Shown: positions 16,729 through 25,863 of the stretch, one piece after another
Numbering within the stretch: the first letter of the stretch is position 1
How the letters are laid out: each line of letters starts with the position of its first letter
Source of the DNA: Pinibacter soli
GTDB lineage: Bacteria > Bacteroidota > Bacteroidia > Chitinophagales > Chitinophagaceae
Assembly: GCF_029961145.1 (NCBI RefSeq)
Contig: NZ_JASBRG010000007.1
Location: forward strand, 1,876,173 to 1,940,172
DNA length: 64,000 nucleotides
Direction: 5' to 3'
The notes under the pieces: generated by a model
What the model was told of the DNA's origin: nothing
What the model saw: the letters and a program-made list of their open reading frames with translations, nothing else
Database searches by the model: none
Translations under genes and position numbers: made by a program

Positions 16729-18079
16729 ATTTACTTAATCGGCGGTATAATGCGGTTCTTGTAAGGCCAAGCTCTTTGGATGCTTTTGTAATGTTGCCAT
16801 TGTGCTTTTCTATCACACGAAGAATGGTATTCTTTTCAACCTCACTCAATAAATTTTCATCCTTCTCATCATGCTGCACACTTGCATTTTCGATTGGTGA
16901 AAACAACAGATCTTTATCCTGCAGCAATGCATCCTCAGCCATGATCAATGCACGTTCTATTGTGTATTGCAGCTCACGTACGTTGCCTGGATAATGGTAA
17001 TTGATCAGTTTGTCGATCGCTTTTTCCGAAAACTCCATCTTTGGTTTCAGATATTTATTGGCGTACATGTTCATGAAATGCTCGGCCAGCATTGGAATAT
17101 CTTCTCTTCTTTTACGGAGAGGAGGCACCGTAATTTCAACTGTGTTAATGCGATAGATAAGATCTTTTCTGAAACGCTGCTCGTTGCTAAGCTCCTGCAT
17201 GGAAACGTTGGTAGCGCAGATCAGGCGAATATCTATTGGCGAAGGCTGGTTAGTTCCAAGTTTTGTAACCTGCCTGTTTTGCAATACTGTCAACAGTTTT
17301 GCTTGCTGTTGCAATGATATATTTCCAATTTCATCTAAAAAAAGCGAACCGGTATTAGCAGCTTCAAACCTTCCCTGCCTATCCTCACGTGCATCAGTAA
17401 ACGCACCTTTTTTGTGGCCAAACAATTCACTCTCAAAAAGCGATTCTGTCAAGGCACCAACATCTACTTTTACAAAAGGCTTATCTGCGCGAAGTGAACG
17501 CTGATGCACCGCTTTTGCTATCAAATCCTTACCCGTACCGTTTTCGCCAAGAATCAAAATATTGGCATCTGTTGGAGCGATCTTTTCGATCTTATAAAAG
17601 ATGTCCTGCATCAGCTCTGACTTGCCAAGCAGCTCCTTCCCTATCACAGAAGCCGTTTTGTCTTTATCTCCATTGTTCCCGTTGCCGCCCAAACTCTTTT
17701 TCAATGCATCTCTAATCGCATTGACCAATCTTTCATTGTGCCATGGCTTCACTACAAAATCTGTTGCTCCTTCTTTCAAACAACGCACTGCCAGATCAAT
17801 GTCACCGTAAGCAGTAATCATAATAACTGCACCCGTAAATTTCATTTCACGAATTTTCTTCAACCAGAAAATTCCTTCATTGCCTGTATTAATAGAACTA
17901 TTAAAGTTCATATCAAGCAGGATAACATCAAATGAATTTGAAGTCATCAATGACCGTATGTTTTCGGGATTCTTTTCTGTAATGATGCTCTTAGCCTCTG
18001 TCTTCAACAAGAGCCTCACAGCGGTAAGCACGTCAGTATCATCATCAATCACTAGTACGTTGGCGTTTTTCAGTAACAT
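16718..18079 (-). CDS. Sigma-54-dependent NtrC-family response regulator
   Basis: A 453-residue regulator with a receiver domain (phospho-acceptor D56 in DVILLDMNF), an AAA+ sigma-54 interaction domain and a C-terminal Fis-type helix-turn-helix. The AAA+ part shows Walker A GENGTGKD, the loop GAFTDA in place of GAFTGA, Walker B GSLFLDEIGN, and the sensor region around IRLICATN. The HTH is NGNITKASKELGLTRTALYRRL at the extreme C-terminus. ATG at 18079 is preferred to a TTG nine bases upstream. It is divergent from the efflux operon starting at 18.4 kb, whose expression it probably controls. The GAFTDA variant is common in this phylum and is expected to be functional. Confidence 0.95.
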   Translation of the reverse strand: MLLKNANVLVIDDDTDVLTAVRLLLKTEAKSIITEKNPENIRSLMTSNSFDVILLDMNFNSSINTGNEGIFWLKKIREMKFTGAVIMITAYGDIDLAVRCLKEGATDFVVKPWHNERLVNAIRDALKKSLGGNGNNGDKDKTASVIGKELLGKSELMQDIFYKIEKIAPTDANILILGENGTGKDLIAKAVHQRSLRADKPFVKVDVGALTESLFESELFGHKKGAFTDAREDRQGRFEAANTGSLFLDEIGNISLQQQAKLLTVLQNRQVTKLGTNQPSPIDIRLICATNVSMQELSNEQRFRKDLIYRINTVEITVPPLRKRREDIPMLAEHFMNMYANKYLKPKMEFSEKAIDKLINYHYPGNVRELQYTIERALIMAEDALLQDKDLLFSPIENASVQHDEKDENLLSEVEKNTILRVIEKHNGNITKASKELGLTRTALYRRLSKYDI

Positions 18080-18129
18080 GGGAAACAAAGCAGATTAAAG
18101 TAGTAGAGTATTTGTCTCTTCAAATGTAA

Positions 18130-18276
18130 GATTTGAATTTGGGATTTGAAATTTGAGGTTTGAAAATAACTGAGTAACTGAAGTTTGTGTGTAACATACA
18201 CCCCTGTTCCAACGTTTCTATTATCCAATAATTCAATGATTCAACCTTTCAGTTATTCAGTCATTCAGTTATTCAG
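18130..18276. repeat. Family A/G word repeats upstream of the response regulator
   Basis: Words ATTTGAATTTGGGATTTGAA (18130 onward) run into AATAACTGAGTAACTGAA (18166-18183). The facing arm TTCAGTTATTCAGTCATTC and on is at 18248-18276. Lies in the divergent promoter region between the regulator and the efflux operon. Confidence 0.6.
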
Positions 18277-18374
18277 CTGTCCTGTATTTCAAAAGCGTAC
18301 GGAAAATGTATCATTATCGAACAGTGCTTCCTAAAAATGAATTATAATTAATTGAAAAAAAGCAACTTACGATT

Positions 18375-18390
18375 TGGCACAGGTTTCCGT
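18375..18390 (+). promoter_or_regulatory. Possible but poor sigma-54 -24/-12 element
   Basis: TGGCAC at 18375-18380 matches the -24 box. The expected GC of the -12 box at the right spacing is CG/TC instead (AGGTTTCCGT follows). It lies 52 bp upstream of the small ORF at 18432 and faces the efflux operon that a sigma-54 activator gene adjoins. Context supports it; the -12 half does not. Confidence 0.25.
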
Positions 18391-18431
18391 GAAATTGGTG
18401 TACACAAAATTCGACAAGAAAATTTTCAGCC

Positions 18432-18629
18432 ATGAACCTTGTCACTAAAAACAGTTTGCCTGCAATCACGATCATCGTCATGATCATAGCATTCATTCCA
18501 ATTTTCGTGGTTGCTGGCAACTGTTCTAACAGATGTGCTGACGGCGTACAAAAGGTACAAGCGCAGCAAACAGAACAAGATGATATAGTGATCGGAAAGT
18601 TTCACGAATTGATTTTGCTTTACTTATAA
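18432..18629 (+). CDS. Possible small hydrophobic protein, 65 residues
   Basis: ATG at 18432 opens a 65-codon frame with a single strong hydrophobic segment (PAITIIVMIIAFIPIFVVAG, about residues 10-29), then a short cysteine-containing polar part (NCSNRCADGVQ) and an acidic tail. The stop is 12 bp ahead of the HlyD gene, in the same direction, which is the spacing expected of the first gene of the operon. I do not recognise a family. It could be a genuine small membrane protein, a leader ORF or a chance frame. The absence of word-repeats in this stretch, unlike the surrounding gaps, mildly favours a real gene. Confidence 0.4.
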   Translation: MNLVTKNSLPAITIIVMIIAFIPIFVVAGNCSNRCADGVQKVQAQQTEQDDIVIGKFHELILLYL

Positions 18630-18641
18630 AACGACAAAACG

Positions 18642-19901
18642 GTGGATAGACTAATAGAAAAAAAGAAGTGGACCTCGAAAAAAATATTAACGATCGGATC
18701 AATTACAGGCATAGTACTATTGGTGGGCGCCAGCGTTTATTATACGTCAGGCAATTCGAAGTTGAATGTAGATTCGGAACGCATAACTATTAGTGAAGTA
18801 AAGAAAGGACCGTTCCAGGAATCAATTCCGGTGAATGGCGTTGTACTTCCCATCACTACAATTTATCTTGATGCCGCCGAGGGCGGACGTGTAGAGGAAA
18901 AGTATGTGGAGGATGGAGCAGTGATGAAGAAAGGACAGCCAATTCTACGTCTTTCAAATACAGATCTTGCCTTGAGCCTCGTGAACCAGGAAACACAAGT
19001 GTATAACCTGTTGACACAAATGCAAATTGCACAGAACGCTGCTCAGCAAAACACTGTAACTAAGCTCAATCAAATGACCGACGTTGACAATTCATTGAAA
19101 GAAGCTGAACGTGTGTATAAACTAAACAAACATTTATACGAACAAAAAGCGATCGGCGCGCAGGAGTTTCGTCAGTCCGAAAACGCTTACAACTATCAGT
19201 TGCAAAAAAAGAAACTCTCTGAAGAAATTTTAAAACAGGATTCTATTTCCACCAGGCAAGGTGTTACGCAAGCGAAACAACTGTACAATGGTTCGCAAAA
19301 TGCACTTGACCTAACGAGAAAAAAAGTAGGCGATCTTGTGGTGCGTGCGCCGGTTGACGGACAACTAACTTCTCTTGATGTAGAAATTGGTCAAAATAAA
19401 AACAAAGGTGAAAGGCTTGGACAAATAGATGTATTGAGTGGCTACAAAGTTCGTGTAGATGTTGATGAACACTACATTTCAAGGATCTTTACAGGATTAC
19501 GGGGAACTTTTACTTTTGCCAATAAATCATACACACTTCAGATTAAAAAGATATTTACACAAGTAACAAACGGGCGTTTCCAGGTGGACATGGAATTTGT
19601 AGGTGAAGTACCGCAAGGTATCCGTCGCGGACAAACTTTACAAATATTATTGGCACTTAGTGATGAACGTCAGGCGTTGCTTGTGCCACGAGGTGGCTTC
19701 TATCAGCAAACAGGAGGAAGCTGGATATTTAAAGTAAGTGATGATGGTAAAACCGCCTACAGAGTAAACAACATTCAGCTGGGCAGCCAAAACACAGACT
19801 ATTACGAAGTGTTGCAGGGCCTGAACCCCGGCGATAAAGTGATTACTTCCAGCTATGAGAATTATGGTACGATGCAGGAGCTGGTGTTGAAGAAGAATTA
19901 A
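18642..19901 (+). CDS. HlyD/MacA-type periplasmic adaptor subunit
   Basis: A 419-residue membrane-fusion protein bridging an inner-membrane ABC pump and a TolC channel. One N-terminal transmembrane anchor (residues about 14-31) is followed by the lipoyl-like half-motif GGRVEEKYVEDGAVMKKGQPILRL. A long coiled-coil hairpin follows (about 105-225). The second lipoyl half is VVRAPVDGQLTSLDVEIGQNK, and beta-barrel and membrane-proximal domains complete it (RGGFYQQTGGSWIFKV, then GLNPGDKVITSSYENYG). The start is a GTG at 18642. It heads a pump operon with two ATPases, two MacB-like permeases and an outer-membrane channel. A family I repeat sits between it and the first ATPase, and the stop codon is part of the left arm. 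Confidence 0.92.
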   Translation: MDRLIEKKKWTSKKILTIGSITGIVLLVGASVYYTSGNSKLNVDSERITISEVKKGPFQESIPVNGVVLPITTIYLDAAEGGRVEEKYVEDGAVMKKGQPILRLSNTDLALSLVNQETQVYNLLTQMQIAQNAAQQNTVTKLNQMTDVDNSLKEAERVYKLNKHLYEQKAIGAQEFRQSENAYNYQLQKKKLSEEILKQDSISTRQGVTQAKQLYNGSQNALDLTRKKVGDLVVRAPVDGQLTSLDVEIGQNKNKGERLGQIDVLSGYKVRVDVDEHYISRIFTGLRGTFTFANKSYTLQIKKIFTQVTNGRFQVDMEFVGEVPQGIRRGQTLQILLALSDERQALLVPRGGFYQQTGGSWIFKVSDDGKTAYRVNNIQLGSQNTDYYEVLQGLNPGDKVITSSYENYGTMQELVLKKN

Positions 19902-20009
19902 GAATTAATAATTAACAGTGCATCAGTCACCAAATTTTCGAACATAGTGAACGATTGCAAAAGAATTACATGTCGCTCCTATTGATTTTTAATTATTAAT
20001 TATTAATTC
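19896..20009. repeat. Family I inverted repeat inside the efflux operon
   Basis: Left arm 19896-19915 (AATTAAGAATTAATAATTAA) includes the TAA stop of the HlyD gene; right arm 19987-20009 (TTTAATTATTAATTATTAAT) faces it. The spacer contains GTGCATCAGTCACC. Confidence 0.7.
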
Positions 20010-20047
20010 GAAGTATCTAACAACTATCAAACTCACAACTATCAAAT

Positions 20048-20725
20048 ATGATCAAGATCACCAACCTTGAAAAAATTTACCGGACCGAAGAAGTCGAAAC
20101 GATTGCGCTTAACAAGCTAACAATTGATGTGAAAGAAGGAGAATTTGTTGCCATCATGGGCCCGTCGGGTTGTGGCAAATCGACACTGTTAAACATACTG
20201 GGATTGCTGGATGACCCGGATGGTGGCAGCTTTATTTTCAATGGTGTTGAAGTAGCACATTTTAATGAAAGAAAGAGAGCCGATATGCGCAAACACAATA
20301 TTGGTTTTGTGTTCCAAAGCTTTAACCTTATTGATGAATTGACAGTTTTTGAAAACGTTGAACTCCCTCTCATATATACCGGTGTTAAACCTGCAGATCG
20401 CAAGAAACGCGTAGAACAGGTACTTGACAAGATGCAGATCATGCACCGCCGCAACCACTACCCGCAGCAGCTTTCAGGAGGTCAGCAACAACGCGTGGCT
20501 GTTGCAAGAGCAGTGGTGAACAATCCTAAACTGATTCTTGCCGATGAACCTACGGGTAACCTCGATTCATCAAACGGCAATGAAGTAATGGAACTTTTAA
20601 CCGACCTCAACGAACAAGGCACTACCATCATAATGGTTACCCACAGCGAACACGATGCACGCTTCAGTCATCGCATCATTCGCATGCTGGATGGTACGAC
20701 TGTTACGGAGAATATTTTGATTTAA
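20048..20725 (+). CDS. MacB/LolD-type ABC transporter ATPase
   Basis: A 225-residue ATP-binding subunit. Walker A GPSGCGKST at 38-46, Q-loop VFQSFNLIDEL, signature LSGGQQQRVAVARA, Walker B LILADEPTGNLD, and a switch histidine in MVTHSEHDA. This sequence style belongs to the LolD/MacB/FtsE class of mechanotransmission ABC systems, which pair with FtsX-type permeases; one follows directly. It should energise periplasm-to-outside export through the HlyD and TolC partners. Confidence 0.95.
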   Translation: MIKITNLEKIYRTEEVETIALNKLTIDVKEGEFVAIMGPSGCGKSTLLNILGLLDDPDGGSFIFNGVEVAHFNERKRADMRKHNIGFVFQSFNLIDELTVFENVELPLIYTGVKPADRKKRVEQVLDKMQIMHRRNHYPQQLSGGQQQRVAVARAVVNNPKLILADEPTGNLDSSNGNEVMELLTDLNEQGTTIIMVTHSEHDARFSHRIIRMLDGTTVTENILI

Positions 20726-20736
20726 TTACACCCTAG

Positions 20737-20899
20737 TTAATTAGGAATTAAGAATTCTGTGTGCGCAACATTCCTAATTAGCTATTGTCATGAATTTCTA
20801 GTAAAAGAAAAGATTTCATCTCTCTTTTAATGCCGTACCTACCAATGTAGCTGATCAACATTGAACAATTCTTAATTCCTAATTCTTAATTCTTAATTA
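20737..20899. repeat. Family E inverted repeat inside the efflux operon
   Basis: Left arm 20737-20756 (TTAATTAGGAATTAAGAATT) and right arm 20867-20899 (AATTCTTAATTCC and on). A fragment of the core (TGTGTGCGCAACATT) abuts the left arm at 20758-20772. Right arm ends 8 bp before the GTG start of the first permease. Confidence 0.75.
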
Positions 20900-20906
20900 C
20901 TCTGCG

Positions 20907-23306
20907 GTGTTAAAAAACTACTTCAAAATAGCCTGGCGCAATCTCACCAGGAACAGAGCATTCACCATCATTAATGTTCTCGGTCTTACACTTGGTGTTG
21001 CATGTTGTATACTGATCTATACACTGATCATGCACCATTTAAGTTTTGATAATTTTCATAATAATAAGGATAGAATTTATCGTGTGGTCAGCGAGTACCA
21101 TGATGGTGACGAATCAGGATATAATCAAGGTTTGACCTCTCCCGTTGGTAAAGCCATTCGCAACACAACCACCTTTGCTGAACAGGTAGCAAGAGTGATC
21201 AGTTTTGACAATGAGTTGATTTCACTACCCAAAGAAAAAGAAGTAAAAAAGTTCCAGGAACCCAGAGGTATCGCATTTGCAGAGCCATCATTCTTTTCGA
21301 TTCTTAATTACCCTTTGGTGATGGGTAACCAGAACACAATATTAAGCAGCCCTAACGCTGCGGTCATCACTCAAAAACTGGCAAAGAAATATTTTGGCTC
21401 TGAAGAAGCTGCGATGAATAAAACCATCCGCATTGAGAACAAAACAGACTTCATTATCACAGGCATTTTAAAGGATCTTCCAAACAACACGGACAGGCAT
21501 CAGGAGATTTATGTTTCCTATGCCAACCTGAAAGACTATAGCGAGTGGATGGCTGATGATGCAAATTCATGGCAGGGCACATATAGTGAGTGCCATTGTT
21601 TTGTGTTATTAAAGAAAGGTATAACGCCCGCTGTAGCAAATGCAGCATTGGCAGGAATAGTTGCAAACCATTACAACGGGCGTGAAGCCAAAGCAAGAAA
21701 ATTTACAGTGCAGCCATTGGCAGACATTCACTTCGACACAAAGTACGATGCCAATACTGATAAAAAATACTTGTGGGCATTGGCACTCATTGCTGTATTT
21801 CTGATCACAACGGCTTGCGTTAACTTCATCAATCTTGCGACTGCGCAGGCACTAAACCGCGCAAAGGAAATAGGCATCAGAAAAGTGTTGGGCAGCATGC
21901 GTTCACAACTTTTCTGGCAGTTCATTGTAGAAACGCTTATCATCACTTTGTTTGCTTTTTGCCTTGCGTACTGGATCGCGAAAACGACAGTTCCTTATCT
22001 AAACAATCTGCTTCATGTAGAAATGGAACTAACTTTTTTCAACAACTACAAACTGTTGTTGTTTTTACCGTTGCTGTTGCTGATCGTTGTTTTCCTGTCC
22101 GGCTCCTATCCCGGCCTTGTTCTGGCAAGATTCCAGCCAGCGCTTGCATTGAAGAGCAAACTTTCACAAAAACATATCGGAGGCTTTTCTTTGCGCCGCA
22201 TTCTGGTGATCACACAGTTTGCCATTTCACAAATGCTGATCATCGGAGCCATTGTGATAGCAAGCCAAATGCACTACTCACAAAACGCTGATATGGGATT
22301 TACAAAAGACGCGATAGTTGTTGTTCCTGTGCCAGACACCACTAAGATCAAAATGAGCAATATGCGCGACAGGCTCTCATCGTTGGCGGGTGTAGAAAAA
22401 ATCAGTTATTGCTTTCAACCTCCTGCCGCTGATCGCAACAACTCATCCGCCGCATTCTTCAATAATAATCCTGAACCTGAACATTGGTCTGCCAATCAAA
22501 AAAATGCAGACGAAAATTATTTAAGCACATTCGGTTTGAAATTGATTGCGGGCAGAAACTTTATGCCCTCAGACACTACAAGAGAATATGTAGTAAACGA
22601 AACATTCGTGAAGAATTTAGGTCTGCAACCGAAAGACATCATTGGAAAAAACATTAGCGTGAACGGACCGAACCACAAGTTCCCTGTTGTTGGCGTAGTG
22701 AAAGATTTTTACAACCACTCTTTTCATAACAAGATCGAGCCGCTTGTTATTTATCCGGACTATGGCCGATACATTGCAAGTGCTATTAAAATCAATATGA
22801 ACAATATTAAAACGATATTGCCCGCTATTGAAAAAATATGGAACGAAGAATATCCCGATTATGTTTACAGCCATGAATTTGTTGACGACAAGGTAAACAG
22901 TTTCTACGAAACAGATGTAATGATGCTGCGCCTCATACAAATATTTACAGGCATTGCTGTATTCATTGGTTGCCTTGGACTGTACGGCCTGGTATCTTTT
23001 ATGGCTGTTAGAAAAACCAAAGAGATTGGCGTAAGAAAAGTATTGGGTGCAAGCGTTCCAAACATTCTCTGGATCTTCGGAAAAGAGTTCTCAAAATTAT
23101 TGTTAATCGCTTTTGTAATCGCTGCACCAATCGGCTGGTGGGCAATGCATAAATATCTTGATGACTTTGTATATCGAATAAATATTGGTGCCGGCATTTT
23201 TATACTCTCCATACTGGCAACACTTATCATCGCTGCCATTACTGTAGGATATCGTTCAGCAAGAGCAGCGCTGGCCAATCCGGCGACGAGCTTGAGAACC
23301 GAATAA
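20907..23306 (+). CDS. FtsX/MacB-type ABC permease 1
   Basis: A 799-residue permease with the MacB_PCD plus FtsX plan, duplicated. Segments: N-terminal helix (NYFKIAWRNLTRNRAFTIINVLGLTLG), periplasmic domain to about 280, three helices about 285-420, a second N-terminal-like helix region (about 430-455), a second periplasmic domain, and three C-terminal helices. The cytoplasmic EIGIRKVLGSMRSQLFWQF and EIGVRKVLGASVPNILWIF coupling-helix motifs are visible. Such 800-residue double permeases are characteristic of Bacteroidota. Start is a GTG at 20907. It ends with the family signature ANPATSLRTE. Closely similar to the next permease, so an ancient duplication. Confidence 0.92.
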   Translation: MLKNYFKIAWRNLTRNRAFTIINVLGLTLGVACCILIYTLIMHHLSFDNFHNNKDRIYRVVSEYHDGDESGYNQGLTSPVGKAIRNTTTFAEQVARVISFDNELISLPKEKEVKKFQEPRGIAFAEPSFFSILNYPLVMGNQNTILSSPNAAVITQKLAKKYFGSEEAAMNKTIRIENKTDFIITGILKDLPNNTDRHQEIYVSYANLKDYSEWMADDANSWQGTYSECHCFVLLKKGITPAVANAALAGIVANHYNGREAKARKFTVQPLADIHFDTKYDANTDKKYLWALALIAVFLITTACVNFINLATAQALNRAKEIGIRKVLGSMRSQLFWQFIVETLIITLFAFCLAYWIAKTTVPYLNNLLHVEMELTFFNNYKLLLFLPLLLLIVVFLSGSYPGLVLARFQPALALKSKLSQKHIGGFSLRRILVITQFAISQMLIIGAIVIASQMHYSQNADMGFTKDAIVVVPVPDTTKIKMSNMRDRLSSLAGVEKISYCFQPPAADRNNSSAAFFNNNPEPEHWSANQKNADENYLSTFGLKLIAGRNFMPSDTTREYVVNETFVKNLGLQPKDIIGKNISVNGPNHKFPVVGVVKDFYNHSFHNKIEPLVIYPDYGRYIASAIKINMNNIKTILPAIEKIWNEEYPDYVYSHEFVDDKVNSFYETDVMMLRLIQIFTGIAVFIGCLGLYGLVSFMAVRKTKEIGVRKVLGASVPNILWIFGKEFSKLLLIAFVIAAPIGWWAMHKYLDDFVYRINIGAGIFILSILATLIIAAITVGYRSARAALANPATSLRTE

Positions 23307-23316
23307 TACGACTACG

Positions 23317-23440
23317 AATTAGGAATTAAGAATGCTTAATCAGCGACTATGCGCTACTAATGTTGAACACAAGAAGTCTGTAAAAAATAAGAAATGCTGC
23401 ACACAAAGCATTCTTAATTCTTAATTCCTAATTCTTAATT
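23317..23440. repeat. Family E inverted repeat between the two permeases
   Basis: Arms 23317-23334 (AATTAGGAATTAAGAATG) and 23410-23440 (ATTCTTAATTCTTAATTCC and on). The second core (AATGCTGCACACAAAGCATT, 23393-23412) sits at the inner edge of the right arm and is itself quasi-palindromic. Confidence 0.8.
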
Positions 23441-23481
23441 GAAAACCTAACAACTACCAACAATCAACTAACAACCACACC

Positions 23482-25863
23482 ATGATAAAAAACTATCTCA
23501 AAATCGCTTTCCGCAACTTATGGCGGCATCGCGTTTTTTCATTTATAAATATACTGGGATTAACAGTGGGCATGACTGCGTGCTTTCTTATTTTCCTGTA
23601 TGTAAAATTTGAGTTGAGCTATGACAAATTCAATTCAAAGGCTGCAAATATTTATCGACTAAATACGGATATCAAAACACCAAGTGAAACGATCAACACG
23701 AGCGTTACTGCGTGGCCGTTTGCACCAAACATTAAACGTGAGTTTCCTGAAGTGGAGACATTTACAAGAGTTAACAACGGAAGTTTCCTGGTAAGAAAAG
23801 GAGATGCAAAATTTCAGGAAGACAACACACTCTTTGCAGATTCAACTTTCTTCGACGTCTTCGATATTAAAATGCTCAAGGGAGATCCCAAGACCGCATT
23901 GAAAGACATGTTCAGCGTTGTGTTTACAGAAGACGCTGCGAAAAAATATTTCGGCAACGAAAATCCGATTGGCAAGCAAGTGCTTCTAACGGGTGACGGA
24001 ATTCCTGCAACGGTTACCGGCATTATTCAAAACATTCCCGAAAACTCTATTCTTAAAGGCGACATGCTGGTATCGATGACCACATTTACACAACGCCTGA
24101 ACAAAAATATCGACCAGCAATGGGGCAACTTTGGTGCTACATCATTTTTGCTGCTGAAACCCGGCGCTGATCCCCGTGCGATGGAAAAGAAATTCCCGGA
24201 CTTTATTGAGCGCAACAATGGCAAGGAAAGAAAAGAGAGCCAGATGTTTTACACCTTTACGCTCCAACCTTTAAAAGACATTTACTTATACTCCACAAGA
24301 GATGGTAATAAGTCAGGCAATATGAACAACGTTTATATTTTCTCGATCATTGCTGTATTCATTCTATTAATTGCCTGCATCAACTTCATTAATTTAACAA
24401 CAGCACGTTCATCCGAAAGAGCGAAAGAAGTAGGCATCAGAAAAGTGGTGGGTGCCGCAAAATCACAAGTAGCAAGGCAATTCATCGGAGAGTCTGTAAT
24501 ACTTTGCATCATTGCATTCATGCTTACGGTATTGTTATCAGTATTGTTGTTGCCTCTTTTTAATAAACTTGCGGGGAAAGTTGTGAGCCATGGCATCTTC
24601 ACGAACTGGCAATATCTTTTACTATTGTTTAGCGCAGCTATTAGTATTGGTGTATTGGCCGGAGCATATCCTGCATTAATATTATCATCATTCAAACCTG
24701 TCGTTGTTTTGAAAGGAAGATTTGCAACCGGCACAAAAGGCATTTTATTACGCAAGGGTTTGGTAGTAGCTCAGTTCTCTATTTCGGTGGTGCTTATTAT
24801 TGCAACACTTGTGGTGTATTTGCAAATGAATTACATGCGCAAACGTGATCTCGGCTTTTCAAAAGATCAAATGGTGGTAGTGAGTACGCAGGGCGATCCT
24901 GCTAGATTTGCTCTGCAAAATGCAGTAGGTGGTTTGCCCAATGTAAAGTCAACTGCTTTGTCATCAAGCGTTCCGGGAAGTGGAAATCCGGGGGCATATT
25001 CTGAAATAGAAAACAAAAAAGGCGACCTGCAGATTGCCAATCTCGACCTTTACTTTGTTGATTGGAATTACATTCCGCAATACAAAATTAAAATGGTGGC
25101 TGGACGATCTTTCTCTAAAGAGTTTGGCACCGATACCACCCAGGCGATGGTCGTAAATGAATCGGTTACGAAATTACTGGGCTACTCAAACCCGCAGGAA
25201 GCAGTGGGCAGAAAATTCAAACAATGGGGGCGCGAAGGAAAGATCATCGGCGTAATGCAGGATTTCCATTTCCGCTCATTGCAGCAACCAATCAAACCAC
25301 TCACGATGCGTATTGAACCAGATGGCTGTGATCTGCTGTCAGTAAACATCACAGGGGGCAACGTTCCTGCTACATTGGCAAGCATTGAGAAGAAGTGGAA
25401 AGAAATGATTCCCAATCGTCCGTTCAGCTATTTCTTCATGGATGAATTTTTCGACAGGCAATATCGCGGGGAAGAGCGATTTGGCAATCTTTTCCTGAAC
25501 TTTGCGATTCTTGCGATCTTCATTTCCTGCCTCGGCCTTTTGGGGCTTGCATCTTACAGCACAATGCAGCGCACCAAAGAAATTGGTGTGAGAAAAGTTT
25601 TGGGCGCATCTGTTGCAAACATCACCACTTTACTTTCAAGCGACTTTATCAAACTTGTTTTGATATCCATTCTTATTGCATCGCCTCTCGCTTACATTGG
25701 CATGCACAAATGGCTGGAAGGTTTTGCTTATCGAACATCCGTAAGCTGGTGGGTATTTTTACTGGCAGCAATAACCGCGATATTCATTGCGTTGTTTACG
25801 GTTAGCTTTCAGGCGATCAAAGCTGCGGTGGCGAATCCGGTTAAAAGTTTGAGAACAGAGTAG
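23482..25863 (+). CDS. FtsX/MacB-type ABC permease 2
   Basis: A 793-residue paralogue of the preceding permease with the same layout: NYLKIAFRNLWRHRVFSFINILGLTVG at the start, a periplasmic domain to about 275, helices 280-420, second half from about 425. EVGIRKVVGAAKSQV and EIGVRKVLGASVANI are the coupling-helix motifs, and the protein ends ANPVKSLRTE. ATG start at 23482. The presence of two double-length permeases and two ATPases means the locus could assemble two homodimeric pumps or one mixed complex; sequence alone cannot tell. Confidence 0.92.
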   Translation: MIKNYLKIAFRNLWRHRVFSFINILGLTVGMTACFLIFLYVKFELSYDKFNSKAANIYRLNTDIKTPSETINTSVTAWPFAPNIKREFPEVETFTRVNNGSFLVRKGDAKFQEDNTLFADSTFFDVFDIKMLKGDPKTALKDMFSVVFTEDAAKKYFGNENPIGKQVLLTGDGIPATVTGIIQNIPENSILKGDMLVSMTTFTQRLNKNIDQQWGNFGATSFLLLKPGADPRAMEKKFPDFIERNNGKERKESQMFYTFTLQPLKDIYLYSTRDGNKSGNMNNVYIFSIIAVFILLIACINFINLTTARSSERAKEVGIRKVVGAAKSQVARQFIGESVILCIIAFMLTVLLSVLLLPLFNKLAGKVVSHGIFTNWQYLLLLFSAAISIGVLAGAYPALILSSFKPVVVLKGRFATGTKGILLRKGLVVAQFSISVVLIIATLVVYLQMNYMRKRDLGFSKDQMVVVSTQGDPARFALQNAVGGLPNVKSTALSSSVPGSGNPGAYSEIENKKGDLQIANLDLYFVDWNYIPQYKIKMVAGRSFSKEFGTDTTQAMVVNESVTKLLGYSNPQEAVGRKFKQWGREGKIIGVMQDFHFRSLQQPIKPLTMRIEPDGCDLLSVNITGGNVPATLASIEKKWKEMIPNRPFSYFFMDEFFDRQYRGEERFGNLFLNFAILAIFISCLGLLGLASYSTMQRTKEIGVRKVLGASVANITTLLSSDFIKLVLISILIASPLAYIGMHKWLEGFAYRTSVSWWVFLLAAITAIFIALFTVSFQAIKAAVANPVKSLRTE

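Noticed and set aside
18375-18390. A firm sigma-54 promoter in front of the efflux operon
   Set aside because: The -24 half TGGCAC is present but the -12 GC dinucleotide at the required spacing is not, so it is kept only as a weak feature.
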